A program made the position numbers and the translations under genes. From the NCBI RefSeq assembly GCF_003315345.1, contig NZ_QNRO01000019.1, forward strand, positions 1 to 64,000: 64,000 nt of DNA, read 5' to 3'. How positions within the stretch are numbered: the first letter of the stretch is position 1; each line of letters starts with the position of its first letter. Of the stretch, positions 30,529 through 38,920 are shown in pieces. Origin of the DNA: Marinobacter pelagius. Lineage in GTDB: Bacteria > Pseudomonadota > Gammaproteobacteria > Pseudomonadales > Oleiphilaceae. Below the pieces are notes generated by a model that saw only the letters and a list, made by a program, of their open reading frames with translations, was not told the DNA's origin and searched no databases.

Positions 30529-31167
30529 TCAGACTCCGTATTGATCACGGTAATCGGCTACCTTGTCCGCGTGACCGGCAAACTCCGGGTTTGCCTTGAG
30601 GTAGTCGAGTACCTGTTCCAGGCGAATGATACTGACCACCGGAATGCCGAATTCCTTTTCCACTTCCTGGATGGCCGAGAGTTCGCCGTTACCTTTTTCC
30701 TGTCGATCGAGGGCGATCAGTACGCCTGCCGGCTCGGCACCTGCAGCCCGGATAAGGTCAATGGACTCACGGATGGCGGTGCCGGCGGTGATGACGTCAT
30801 CCACGATCAGCACTTTGCCTTCCAATGGTGCGCCGACGATGTTGCCGCCCTCACCATGATCTTTCTTTTCTTTGCGGTTAAAGGCAAACGGTTTGCTGTT
30901 ACCTTCTGTAGCCAGGGCCATGGCGGTAACCGTGGCCAAGGGAATGCCCTTATAGGCAGGGCCGAAAATGATGTCATAATCCAGCCCGCTGCGGCTGATA
31001 GCGGCGGCATAGGCTTTGCTTAGTTGCAGCAGGTCGTTTCCGGTGTTGAACAGTCCGGCGTTGAAAAAGTACGGGCTGGTGCGGCCGGATTTGAGTGTGA
31101 ACTCTCCAAAACGCAACACGTTCCGCTGGATGGCGAATTCGATGAAATCTTGCTGATAGTCGTGCAT
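30529..31167 (-). CDS. pyrE: orotate phosphoribosyltransferase
   Basis: 212 aa. [21 protein letters not shown] at the N-terminus, [56 protein letters not shown] with the PRPP-binding motif [13 protein letters not shown]. Converts orotate and PRPP to OMP in pyrimidine synthesis. Divergent from crc, as in Pseudomonas. Confidence 0.96.
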   Translation of the reverse strand: MHDYQQDFIEFAIQRNVLRFGEFTLKSGRTSPYFFNAGLFNTGNDLLQLSKAYAAAISRSGLDYDIIFGPAYKGIPLATVTAMALATEGNSKPFAFNRKEKKDHGEGGNIVGAPLEGKVLIVDDVITAGTAIRESIDLIRAAGAEPAGVLIALDRQEKGNGELSAIQEVEKEFGIPVVSIIRLEQVLDYLKANPEFAGHADKVADYRDQYGV

Positions 31168-31248
31168 GACAAGGCTTCTGGCGGGTGTGGATCTTTAATT
31201 AGTGCGTAAAAACGGTATCATACACACAAACCGAATCAGGGAACACGT

Positions 31249-32055
31249 ATGCGGGTAGTATCAATCAGCGTCAATGGTCTCGCCCAGGCTGTTGATAAGG
31301 GCTTTTTTGACTGGCTGGCCGACCAGGACGCTGACGTGGTTTGCGTTCAGGATCACCGCATGCGCGCTTACGAGATTGAAGACTACAATCTCATCCCCGA
31401 GGGCTACGAAGCCTATTTCATTGACGGCGAGAAGAACGAGCACGGCGGCGTCGGCATCTATACCCGTCATTTTCCCAAGGCGATCATGTACGGCTTCGCC
31501 AATGAGCAGGCGGACCGGGAAGGGCGTTTCCTGCAGGCAGACTTCGACAAGGTCTCTGTAGCCTGTGTGCTGGCACCCTGCGCGCTCGGGCGTGAGGAAG
31601 AGCTGATCGGTGAGGATGACCTGACTGTCCTGGACCACAAGGACGAGTTCATGGATGCCTTCGGTCTGCACATGCAGAAGACTCTGCGCAAGCGTCGCCA
31701 GTTCATCTTCTGTGCCAACCTGCAAACCGCCCATCATGTGACGGATGCCTCTCCGCTTTATCACAAGTTCGATTTCTCCGGTTTCCTGCCCCATGAGCGG
31801 GCGTGGCTCGATCGGCTGTTTGATGAGATGGGCTGTATTGATGCCTTCCGTGAGGTGAACAAGCAGAGCAATCAGTTTACCTGGTGGCCGGAGCAGGCTG
31901 AGGGTGCCCGTCGGAATGCCGGTATCCGGGTGGATTATCAGTTGCTGACGCCGGGAATTCGCAAGACTATCCAGGATGGCTGGATTGATACTTCAACCCG
32001 GTTCTCGGATCACGCGCCGGTGATCATGGATTACGACATCGAGATCGGTTTTTAA
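31249..32055 (+). CDS. crc: Crc-like protein (exonuclease III fold)
   Basis: 268 aa of the endonuclease/exonuclease/phosphatase fold. Starts MRVVSISVNGLAQAVDKGFFDWLADQ and ends FSDHAPVIMDYDI, similar along its length to Pseudomonas Crc, including ADREGRFLQADFDKVSVA and FLPHERAWLDRLFDEMG. At the metal-binding glutamate position of exonuclease III (LQET) it reads VCVQDHR with Asp35, as Crc does (LQDTR), which fits a non-nuclease. Crc acts with Hfq as a translational repressor in catabolite control. The position beside pyrE supports the call. Whether it acts with Hfq here is inferred. Confidence 0.8.
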   Translation: MRVVSISVNGLAQAVDKGFFDWLADQDADVVCVQDHRMRAYEIEDYNLIPEGYEAYFIDGEKNEHGGVGIYTRHFPKAIMYGFANEQADREGRFLQADFDKVSVACVLAPCALGREEELIGEDDLTVLDHKDEFMDAFGLHMQKTLRKRRQFIFCANLQTAHHVTDASPLYHKFDFSGFLPHERAWLDRLFDEMGCIDAFREVNKQSNQFTWWPEQAEGARRNAGIRVDYQLLTPGIRKTIQDGWIDTSTRFSDHAPVIMDYDIEIGF

Positions 32056-32060
32056 GTCCC

Positions 32061-32192
32061 GGTTCTGGGGAAGGTCCCCATCACGACAACCATTCCCCAG
32101 AACCGCTACGAGCACATCCATGTGCGCTTGTTTCCGGCCGTCCATGGCCTCCAACATTCTGGGGAATGGTTGCCGCAATGGCTCCCCAGAAT
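32061..32192. repeat. nested inverted repeats between crc and rph
   Basis: Pair 1: GGTTCTGGGGAA (32061-32072) with TTCCCCAGAACC (32093-32104). Pair 2: ATTCTGGGGA (32156-32165) with TCCCCAGAAT (32183-32192). The inner arms also match each other (CAACCATTCCCCAGAA against TTCTGGGGAATGGTTG), so two small hairpins or one large one can form. The region lies between convergent genes and can terminate both. Confidence 0.7.
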
Positions 32193-32198
32193 CTTGAA

Positions 32199-32915
32199 TT
32201 AGCCTTCCAACGCTGTTTTCTGGATTTCAAACAACTGCTCGATGCCCCGTTTTGCCAGGGTCAGCATGCTGTCCAGTTCTGACTGTTCAAATGGTGCGCC
32301 TTCAGCCGTTCCCTGGATTTCGATGAAGCCACCCCTGTCGGTCATGATGACGTTCATGTCGGTTTCGGCCTCGGAGTCTTCAGGGTAGTCCAGATCGACT
32401 ACCGGCGTTCCCTTGTAAACACCTACGGAAAGTGCCGCCACCATCTGCTTGAGCGGGGAGGCTTTAATGCGCTTTTCCGCCACCAGGTAGTTCAGAGCAT
32501 CCACCAGGGCGACGCAGCCGCCGGTGATTGCCGCGGTGCGGGTGCCGCCGTCGGCCTGGATGACGTCGCAGTCGACGGTGATGGTGTGTTCGCCCAGGGC
32601 GGAGAGGTCGACGGCAGCGCGCAGGGAGCGGCCGATCAGGCGCTGGATTTCGACGGTGCGTCCGCCCTGTTTGCCGCGGGCGGCTTCCCGGCCCATGCGG
32701 CTGCCGGTGGAGCGGGGCAGCATGCCGTATTCGGCGGTGATCCAGCCTTTGCCTTCGCCGCGGAGGAAGGGAGGTACCTTGTTTTCGACGGAGGCGGTGC
32801 AGATCACTTTGGTGTCCCCGAATTCCACCAGCACGGAACCTTCGGCATGGCGGGTGTAGTTACGGGTGATTCGGACGTCTCTGGGTTGCTCGGGCGTTCT
32901 GCCGCTTGGTCGCAT
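32199..32915 (-). CDS. rph: ribonuclease PH
   Basis: 238 aa. Start [20 protein letters not shown]; motifs [55 protein letters not shown] and [19 protein letters not shown]. Phosphorolytic 3'-5' exoribonuclease trimming tRNA ends. Full length, unlike the frameshifted copy in E. coli K-12. Divergent from yicC. Confidence 0.96.
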   Translation of the reverse strand: MRPSGRTPEQPRDVRITRNYTRHAEGSVLVEFGDTKVICTASVENKVPPFLRGEGKGWITAEYGMLPRSTGSRMGREAARGKQGGRTVEIQRLIGRSLRAAVDLSALGEHTITVDCDVIQADGGTRTAAITGGCVALVDALNYLVAEKRIKASPLKQMVAALSVGVYKGTPVVDLDYPEDSEAETDMNVIMTDRGGFIEIQGTAEGAPFEQSELDSMLTLAKRGIEQLFEIQKTALEG

Positions 32916-33104
32916 AGTGTGTCCTGTAGTTGAATCTGAATGTCCGGACTCGGGTCCGGGCGGGGGTAATGAAAGGACAGCGAGTATAACACGCTCACCG
33001 GATAACACAGGTGGATCGTTCCTGCCTCTTTGGTCGGGTTCGCCGCAACTGTTAAGAGCCTGTTAAACTCCGGTGATCTGCCAAACATGATGATTGGAGC
33101 CGAT

Positions 33105-33971
33105 ATGATCCGGAGTATGACTGCCTTTGCCCGGAAGGATGCCCGTGGAGACTGGGGCACCCTGACCTGCGAGATTCGCACCGTGAACCATCGTTACCTG
33201 GAGCCGTCGTTCCGGTTGCCGGAAGCGTTCCGGGAACTGGAAAACAAGTTTCGGGAGGGGCTGCGCAAGGGCCTGAAGCGGGGCAAGGTGGACATCTCCA
33301 TGCGGCTTCAGTCCGCCGAGAACACCGCCCAGAGCTTCGAGGTCAGTGACGAGATGGCGAAAGCGGTGAATGACGCCGCCAACCATATCAACCGGATGCT
33401 GGATAACCCGGCCCACATCAGCGCTCTCGATATTCTTCGCTGGCCCGGTGTGCTGTCGGTGCCGGAGCAGGACTACAGTGCCGCACGGGAGGCAGCGGCA
33501 GAGCTGTTTGCCGATACCGTGGCTGAGCTGGTTACTGTTCGTGAGCGGGAAGGGGAACGGCTGCGTCCTTTGTTCGAGGACCGCCTGGAGACCATGGCCA
33601 GGCTGGTGGCGGATGTTCGCGCCCGGATGCCGGAATTGCTGGAAGCCCAGGAGCGTAACTTGCGGGAACGGTTCGAAAAGGCCGGTGTGGAGCTGGATCC
33701 TGACCGGATCGCCCAGGAAATGGTCATGTTGGCCCAGAAAAGCGATGTGGCCGAAGAGCTGGATCGCCTCGATGCCCACATCGGCGAAGTTTCGGATACT
33801 CTGAAGCGGGATGACGCGATTGGCCGTCGCCTGGATTTCCTGATGCAGGAGCTGAATCGGGAGGCCAATACCCTGAGCAGCAAGAGCATCGATGCCGATG
33901 TCACGCGTGCAGCTGTGGACCTCAAGGTGCTGATCGAGCAGATGCGGGAGCAGGTGCAGAATATTGAGTGA
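33105..33971 (+). CDS. yicC: YicC family endoribonuclease
   Basis: 288 aa. Start MIRSMTAFARKD after TTGGAG; an upstream start would add an unlike leader. CEIRTVNHRYLEPSFRLPEAFRELE at the N-terminus and DFLMQELNREANTLSSKSIDADVTRAAVDLKVLIEQMREQVQNIE at the end are the family signatures. YicC cleaves RNA and influences RyhB decay in E. coli. The gene is intact up to its last codons. The expected next gene, gmk, is missing because the island starts here. Confidence 0.95.
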   Translation: MIRSMTAFARKDARGDWGTLTCEIRTVNHRYLEPSFRLPEAFRELENKFREGLRKGLKRGKVDISMRLQSAENTAQSFEVSDEMAKAVNDAANHINRMLDNPAHISALDILRWPGVLSVPEQDYSAAREAAAELFADTVAELVTVREREGERLRPLFEDRLETMARLVADVRARMPELLEAQERNLRERFEKAGVELDPDRIAQEMVMLAQKSDVAEELDRLDAHIGEVSDTLKRDDAIGRRLDFLMQELNREANTLSSKSIDADVTRAAVDLKVLIEQMREQVQNIE

Positions 33972-34067
33972 TGTTCTTGGGGGTTCGACGTTGTTCTTGA
34001 TGGCATTATAAATCAAATAGTTATGTAATTTTGACGCTCATAATGTTCGTGTAAGTTCTGCCAAGTT

Positions 34068-34086
34068 TGGGTAGTGATGGGTAGTA
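34068..34086. other. tandem TGGGTAGT motifs, candidate integrase arm sites or attL part
   Basis: TGGGTAGT at 34068-34075 and again at 34078-34085, a 10-base period (one helical turn), just upstream of the integrase. A third copy with the context ATGGGTAGTA is at 61137-61146, near the probable right end. Spaced direct repeats beside an integrase gene suit arm-type binding sites or a core duplication; which one cannot be told from sequence. Confidence 0.45.
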
Positions 34087-34087
34087 G

Positions 34088-34145
34088 ATTGGGGAGTATT
34101 TTCTCGCTATATTGTATCGGCGAGATTGTACTCCCCAATTTTTTT
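34088..34145 (+). terminator. terminator just upstream of the integrase
   Basis: Outer stem ATTGGGGAGTA/TACTCCCCAAT, inner stem TCTCGC/GCGAGA, then seven T. It would stop read-through from yicC into the integrase. It ends 11 bases before the GTG start. Confidence 0.75.
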
Positions 34146-34156
34146 AAGGCAGGAAA

Positions 34157-35398
34157 GTGGGCAAGCTACACGACAAGACCGTCAAGAAACTGATCAAAGA
34201 GAAGCCATCCGTGCGGCATGCCGATGGCAATGGTCTCTACCTCATGACCCCGAAGCGCGGCGATGCCTACTGGATGCTGCGCTATACCACCCCAGCTACC
34301 AAGCTCCGGCGCGAATACACCATCGGCAAGGTGGACGACTGGTCATTGGCCGACGCCCGTGATGAGGCGGCGAAGCTGAGGTTGGCGATCAAGCGTGAGG
34401 GTGCTGACCCGGTTCAGGAGCGGCAGAAGGTCAACCAAAACCCCTTCAAAACGCTCAATGACCTGTACGCGGACTACTACGAGCTTCGCAAACGAGAAAT
34501 CGCGTCCCACCATAAAGAGAATAGCCTGTACGAGCGTGAGGTCGCCTGGCGCATCGGAAAGGTGGAACTTGAAAAGATCCGACCAGTGGATATCAGTGAA
34601 ATCCTGCGGGACGTGGCCACTGGCTATGACGACAATAAGCCCCGCCCAACCCTATCAAATGATTTGATGCGCCTGCTGAGGAACCTGTTTGATCATGGCA
34701 TCAAACTGGACGTCACCAGGTTCAATCCAGCCTCGCCATTCCGTCCCAGGGACGCCGGCGGGGAGGAGAAGGCCGCCAACTACCCAATGAATGAAGACGA
34801 AGTCACCGAGTTCTTCACCAAACTCCGGGTGATTCCGGCGCAGTTCAGCCGTGAAAACTACCTGGCCTGTGCTTTGTTGATTGCGACCTGTACGAGAAAA
34901 ATGGAGCTGCTGGCAGCGCCTTGGTCGGAATTCGATCTGGAGAACCGTATCTGGTACCTGCCCGAGGAAAGGACCAAAAAGAGAAGGGCCATCGATATCC
35001 CGTTGGCGGAGCCCGCCGTGGAATGGCTGAATGAGCTGAAGGTACGTTCCTGCGGTAGTGAGTGGGTATTTCCAGCTCGCAGGATCAGTAAAAAAGCACG
35101 GACGCCGTTTGTGTGTGAAAACACGCTGAACCATGCGCTCAAGAAACTCTTTGAGAAAAAGTTCTTTTCGTTCGACAAGCGCCGCGTCCACGATCTGCGT
35201 GGCACGGCCAGGACGAAGCTGGGCAAGCTTGGTTTTGATGACAATCTGGCTCAGCGCTGCCTGAATCAACTGCCCGGCAACCGGACGGACCGGGTTTATA
35301 ACAAGCATGCGTACTTTGAAGAGCGAAGAGCGGCTCACGAGGCGCTCTGCGAGTGGCTGGCGCCCATCGTGAGAGGTGAAGTCAGCTCTGGAGGGTAA
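34157..35398 (+). CDS. int: P4-type tyrosine integrase
   Basis: 413 aa; GTG start after AAGGCAGGA. N-terminal arm-binding domain (KPSVRHADGNGLYLMTPKRGDAYWMLRY), core-binding domain about residues 95-190, catalytic domain with R247 (CTRKMELL), H345-D-L-R348 (RRVHDLRGTARTKLG) and Y381 (RVYNKHAY). All key residues are present, so it should be active. Position immediately after yicC matches mobilizable islands that use the yicC 3' end as target. No excisionase overlaps it; the HTH gene at 39,170 and the AlpA genes are candidates. Confidence 0.93.
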   Translation: MGKLHDKTVKKLIKEKPSVRHADGNGLYLMTPKRGDAYWMLRYTTPATKLRREYTIGKVDDWSLADARDEAAKLRLAIKREGADPVQERQKVNQNPFKTLNDLYADYYELRKREIASHHKENSLYEREVAWRIGKVELEKIRPVDISEILRDVATGYDDNKPRPTLSNDLMRLLRNLFDHGIKLDVTRFNPASPFRPRDAGGEEKAANYPMNEDEVTEFFTKLRVIPAQFSRENYLACALLIATCTRKMELLAAPWSEFDLENRIWYLPEERTKKRRAIDIPLAEPAVEWLNELKVRSCGSEWVFPARRISKKARTPFVCENTLNHALKKLFEKKFFSFDKRRVHDLRGTARTKLGKLGFDDNLAQRCLNQLPGNRTDRVYNKHAYFEERRAAHEALCEWLAPIVRGEVSSGG

Positions 35399-35408
35399 AG
35401 GGGCCAGA

Positions 35409-35651
35409 TCAGGCCCCTTGTTGCTCAATCCAGGCCAACAGATCCGACAGGCGCCAGGCCACTGAGTTGCATCCCAGCTTGAGTCGTGCCGGAGCCACTC
35501 GCTTTCGTTCCAAGGTCCACCACTGCGTCCGGCTGACGGCTGTAATCGCTCGACGGTCCGACTCCCGAACCAGCCGCTCACACTGTCCAGAACGAGCCAG
35601 CAGCTTGGCGCGCACCTCCTCCGAAGGCGGACTGAAGGTCTTGTTACTCAT
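35409..35651 (-). CDS. AlpA-family helix-turn-helix regulator (second copy)
   Basis: 80 aa. CERLVRESDRRAITAVSRTQWWTLERKRVAPARLKLGCNSVAWRLSDLLAWIEQ has the AlpA/phage regulator pattern (a recognition helix, then P-x-K-L-G-x-x-S-V-A-W, then WI). The start overlaps the end of the DUF927 gene by 8 bases, so it is expressed as its last partner. Likely a regulator or excision factor of the island. Confidence 0.75.
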   Translation of the reverse strand: MSNKTFSPPSEEVRAKLLARSGQCERLVRESDRRAITAVSRTQWWTLERKRVAPARLKLGCNSVAWRLSDLLAWIEQQGA

Positions 35652-37368
35652 TCTCCGTTACCTCCGAATCAACACTGGGATAAGTGGGAAACTGGGAAAG
35701 TCCATCTCCATCCGGTAGCGCTTCCCAATACGCCTTGATGCGATCAGGCCACAGGGCGAAAAAACGCTCCGATCGATCCCGTAGCTTGATTTTCATGGTG
35801 CCACGGCTCTGTTCATTGGTTTCCAGGAAATCTCTCTGGATCAGCGGCTCAATTTCCCGGGTGTATCGACTTCGAAGGCCAAGCTCCTTGATAAGAGTAT
35901 TTTTGGGTATCAGCCACTGCGTCTCACCGGCCACTTTGCGTCGCAGACCAATTGCTCTTCCGTAATCCCCCCGCTCTATGTCAACGAGACGGTGATTCCA
36001 TTTGTAAATAGCATCGCGAAGGCGGGCCAACAGGCGGTACTCCTCCGAATTGAAGATGTGACCCCGGCTCCGAAGCCAGGCTCCAACGACTTGGTGTACT
36101 GCTCGAACCGACTCCGCTTCCGTCCAGGGGAGGAGATAGTTCCGACATGCCAGGCATAGTGCAGCGGTGATCAGTGCGAACCGCCTGATCACTCGGACGA
36201 CTTGCGAAGCCATATGAGGGGTCTTCCATTGCTCCGTCAACCGGGCAACCTCATTCTGGATGTAGCTGGGTAGGTCATTCACATCTTCTGTAAGACGCTC
36301 GAGCCAGTGCCGGAACAGTGTGCCGTGGTAGTGCCCGGTACGGCTTTTCAACGTGTCCACGAACTCTTGGGCACTGTTGAATCCATGCAACTTGTCAAAG
36401 GCTCCAAACCTCCCAAAAATCGGAATCTCGACAAGTCGGGTTTCTTGGCCGGCTTTAACCGACTTGCCTATTTCCTGAAATACTTCCGATAGCCATACCT
36501 CACCGGTACTTAAAGCCAGAGTTCGCCAGTGCGTTTGTGCAGTAAGGTCCCCTGATATATTCGCACGCAACTTACTGGCACCGGTCATTATATGATACGT
36601 CGCTACATCGACATCTTCCGGGCGCGCCAGGCCAATTTCATCCAATGCCAGCAACATGTCATTGTGCTCAGCAGCCACGGCTGCCAAGCCATTGGCAGTC
36701 GATACCCAGTTCCGCACAAACGTTGGTGCACCACACACGCTCGCGGCCGCCTGCAGTAGTGTCGTTTTACCGCTGGAGCTATTGCCGCCGAAGTGAAAAG
36801 CCCCATTTTCAATCTCCGCATGCTTCAGCAGTGGTGCCGCAAGGGCTACCCCAATGCTGAACATCGCCAGCGGGTTGCCCTCACACAGCTTCCCCACTTG
36901 AGCTTGCCAATCCTGGAGAGAACCGTTTTCCTGAAGTAGAGGGGAGGTTGATAGCTGCCCGACGAAGTAGTGCTGCTCATCCGCCTGACCTGCCGTCCAG
37001 CTACTCGTCGCGAAGATGGGGCCGTGCCAACCTGTACGGTCGACGGTTGTGGCCGGCGGCGCCTTTGCCATTTCCTCAAGCAGGTAGCGTTGTAGTCGTG
37101 CCCAACTGATATTGCCAGGCTCCAGCGGATAGCCGCTGTCCACGAGCAGCTCCCGTATCTGTCGGGCGTTATCGCCGTTCAGGTTGCGCGCATACACCAC
37201 CTCGCGGAGCAGGACGTTGTCCATATTTTTCCACTGCAGCAGCGCACCGTGACCGTGCTTCTTGTTGGAGAGTCGGGTTCTGGCAATAACCTCAATCCAT
37301 CCACCAACTCTTTGCCATTCATCAGAGCTGAAGCAGTACAGGCCAGAGTCTCTCAATTGAAATTTCAT
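35644..37368 (-). CDS. DUF927 domain P-loop protein (phage/island helicase-like)
   Basis: 574 aa from MKFQLRDSGLYCFSSDEWQRVGG; GGAGGGG stands just before it. A GTG at 37383 is possible but overlaps the upstream stop. N-terminal third is the DUF927 lead; Walker A is HFGGNSSSGKTTLLQAAASVCG about residues 195-216, Walker B-like MLLALDEIGLA, then a helicase-like region. Such proteins accompany P4-like satellites and islands and are thought to drive replication or to act as helicases. C-terminal coding at 35674-35698 contains the iteron-like segment repeated at the other end of the island. Confidence 0.75.
   Translation of the reverse strand: MKFQLRDSGLYCFSSDEWQRVGGWIEVIARTRLSNKKHGHGALLQWKNMDNVLLREVVYARNLNGDNARQIRELLVDSGYPLEPGNISWARLQRYLLEEMAKAPPATTVDRTGWHGPIFATSSWTAGQADEQHYFVGQLSTSPLLQENGSLQDWQAQVGKLCEGNPLAMFSIGVALAAPLLKHAEIENGAFHFGGNSSSGKTTLLQAAASVCGAPTFVRNWVSTANGLAAVAAEHNDMLLALDEIGLARPEDVDVATYHIMTGASKLRANISGDLTAQTHWRTLALSTGEVWLSEVFQEIGKSVKAGQETRLVEIPIFGRFGAFDKLHGFNSAQEFVDTLKSRTGHYHGTLFRHWLERLTEDVNDLPSYIQNEVARLTEQWKTPHMASQVVRVIRRFALITAALCLACRNYLLPWTEAESVRAVHQVVGAWLRSRGHIFNSEEYRLLARLRDAIYKWNHRLVDIERGDYGRAIGLRRKVAGETQWLIPKNTLIKELGLRSRYTREIEPLIQRDFLETNEQSRGTMKIKLRDRSERFFALWPDRIKAYWEALPDGDGLSQFPTYPSVDSEVTENE
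35674..35698. repeat. 25-bp exact repeat, left copy (inside the DUF927 gene)
   Basis: Identical to the reverse complement of 61104-61128. Read on the minus strand it consists of three similar units, CCCAGTTT, CCCACTTAT, CCCAGT(GT). Confidence 0.8.
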
Positions 37369-37379
37369 TTGCCCCTCCG

Positions 37380-37580
37380 TCACAACCGATCCAGCCAGTT
37401 TCTAACATCCTGGATCCGAAACCTGACGGCTCGACCTTGCGGGTTTGGCTTGATGGGGGCGGGGAAGCGACCTGATCGGACGTATCGACGTAGCGTGGCT
37501 TGCGATAGCTGAGTGACGGCGCACACTTCTTCGTATGTGAGCAAGCGCTCGTTGGTCTCGCTAGAAAACATGTGTTTCAT
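37380..37580 (-). CDS. AlpA-family helix-turn-helix regulator (first copy)
   Basis: 66 aa. ATG preceded by AGGAG (spacing 6). RLLTYEEVCAVTQLSQATLRRYVRSGRFPAPIKPNPQGRAVRFRIQDVRNWL is the full AlpA domain. First gene of the AlpA-DUF927-AlpA unit. AlpA proteins activate excision or phage genes. An inverted repeat (37615-37630) overlaps its leader and may be its operator. Confidence 0.8.
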   Translation of the reverse strand: MKHMFSSETNERLLTYEEVCAVTQLSQATLRRYVRSGRFPAPIKPNPQGRAVRFRIQDVRNWLDRL

Positions 37581-37614
37581 TATCTACTCCTGGTTCGTTG
37601 ATTAACGGCAGGAG

Positions 37615-37630
37615 TGATTATTAGTAATCA
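37615..37630. promoter_or_regulatory. operator-like inverted repeat in the AlpA leader
   Basis: TGATTA-ttag-TAATCA, flanked by AGGAGT on both sides. It lies between the promoter (37684-37711) and the AlpA start, a usual place for autorepression. Confidence 0.4.
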
Positions 37631-37683
37631 GGAGTCAGGACCAGAACCGTGAAATTGGCCATTTTGGGCGCAAAGAGAAAAAA

Positions 37684-37711
37684 ATTATAACTAGATGAAA
37701 TTAAAGGTTAA
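37684..37711 (-). promoter_or_regulatory. putative promoter of AlpA-DUF927-AlpA
   Basis: Minus strand TTAACC-N16-TATAAT. The -10 is perfect; the -35 is weak, which suits a controlled gene. Confidence 0.5.
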
Positions 37712-37831
37712 CTTCTGTCATTAAGGCGATTTTCATGGGAGCCTCATCGGTTTACGAGCAAAATCTGGCGAAATGTAAGCAATCGCTGTTACCCGCCACC
37801 ATCACGGCATCATTTTGTGAAGCGGTAATGC

Positions 37832-37861
37832 GCATTGACTTTCACATGTGAAAGTCAATGC
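37832..37861. repeat. perfect 30-bp palindrome
   Basis: Centred on CACATGTG with half-site GCATTGACTTTCACA. No mismatch and no spacer. Could be a dimer-binding operator, an oriT hairpin or a replication element. Confidence 0.85.
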
Positions 37862-38317
37862 TGGACGTGATCAAAACAGCCTCTTAAAGAGCCTTTTCGA
37901 GGCCCTGTTATTTTACGGGGCATGTCCATATCACAACGGGGCTCCAAAAGGTCTCTTCCAAGCCCTTTGTAAGTGCCCCGAGGAAGTAGCGGGAATTGTC
38001 GTAGCGACGACAGTCAGTCCGGTTCCATCAAGCCACCGGATACCGGTGTTTTCACTGAGGTGGGAGGCCAGGGTCCCAAATAAATAATGGAGCGCGGATC
38101 CTTCAGCCCATGCGAGCTATTTCATGGCGCGTGGGAGCGCAGCGGCAAAGTCCCAAATCAGGTAGTCACGTGGACAGGAATTGGAAAGGTCCCATGGCTT
38201 GGAGGAAGGAATCTGCCTCCGCCCCCGCCTTTGTGTCCAAAAAGGACAAAAGCACATGGCAGCTCAAAGCACTCGACGGATTACGATTGTTGGCAAATCC
38301 ATAGCGAGGAGCCAGCC

Positions 38318-38920
38318 ATGAGCAAACGAATGACTCACCAGGAAATCTGCGAAGAGTGGGAGGCGGTCAGCCGAGCCCAAAATGTGAACCACCAACGTGG
38401 TATCAAAGCCGCCATAACGCAATGCCGTCAGTTTCTGACGGCGATTCACCAGCAAGCGGACGTGGAGCAAGCAAGGTACCGCTATCTGGCGCAGCGGCTC
38501 TGTGATCACTTCTGGTCCCACAACATGGCTCATCGTACCGACAAGACACCCGGCTATCCCGGGCACTTCGGCTGCCGCGTTCGACTCAGAAAAAGAAAAC
38601 TGGAATTGTCCTGGTACTACAACCGCTTTATCCCGAAGAAGAGTGGCGAGGGCCGATCAGTTTTCAGTGAGTACATCCGCAAAGAAGGTCGGTTCCGCTA
38701 TCACAAACCGGCCTTCACGCGGGCACAGGACTGGGAGAAACCGCTCATCATGGAAACTGAGGACGGTTTTGAAATGTTGCGAAGGCTCAATGCCAACCAG
38801 GCGGAGCTTTGTCGAATCGTGCGGAAAAGCGAGCGCCTCCTGAAAAATCTGGAGGAGCACCTCGGTGGACTGAAGGAGGCGACCAGCGGGAGTTCAAGCC
38901 CCTCCAACGAGGAGGGATGA
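38318..38920 (+). CDS. MobI(A/C)-like conjugative mobilization protein (tentative)
   Basis: 200 aa; ATG preceded by GCGAGGAG. Upstream in-frame starts are unlikely since the non-coding region would be read. The centre HFGCRVRLRKRKLELSWYYNRFIP, SVFSEYIRKEGRFRYHKPAFTRAQDWE is similar in pattern to MobI proteins of SXT/IncA/C elements (short, basic, with E-Y-I-R-K-G and A-x-x-W-E motifs). The family name is from memory of the pattern and not certain. If right, the island is mobilised in trans and its oriT should lie upstream. The C-terminus is charged and low-complexity. Confidence 0.5.
   Translation: MSKRMTHQEICEEWEAVSRAQNVNHQRGIKAAITQCRQFLTAIHQQADVEQARYRYLAQRLCDHFWSHNMAHRTDKTPGYPGHFGCRVRLRKRKLELSWYYNRFIPKKSGEGRSVFSEYIRKEGRFRYHKPAFTRAQDWEKPLIMETEDGFEMLRRLNANQAELCRIVRKSERLLKNLEEHLGGLKEATSGSSSPSNEEG

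Larger units (their letters stand above)
37581..38317. other. 737-base non-coding region with palindromes, candidate oriT/control region
   Basis: No convincing gene on either strand. Contents: operator-like repeat 37615-37630, promoter 37684-37711 (minus), a perfect 30-bp palindrome 37832-37861, TGTCGT-agcg-ACGACA 37997-38012, CACCGG-ata-CCGGTG 38034-38048, and GTCCCAAAT repeated near 38073 and 38151. In SXT-type elements and islands mobilised by them, oriT lies next to mobI; here the region ends at a MobI-like gene. oriT function is a guess from structure and position. Confidence 0.45.

Noticed and set aside
37848..38087. 79 aa plus-strand ORF in the palindrome-rich region
   Set aside because: It starts inside the 30-bp palindrome, has no ribosome site and no domain-like composition.
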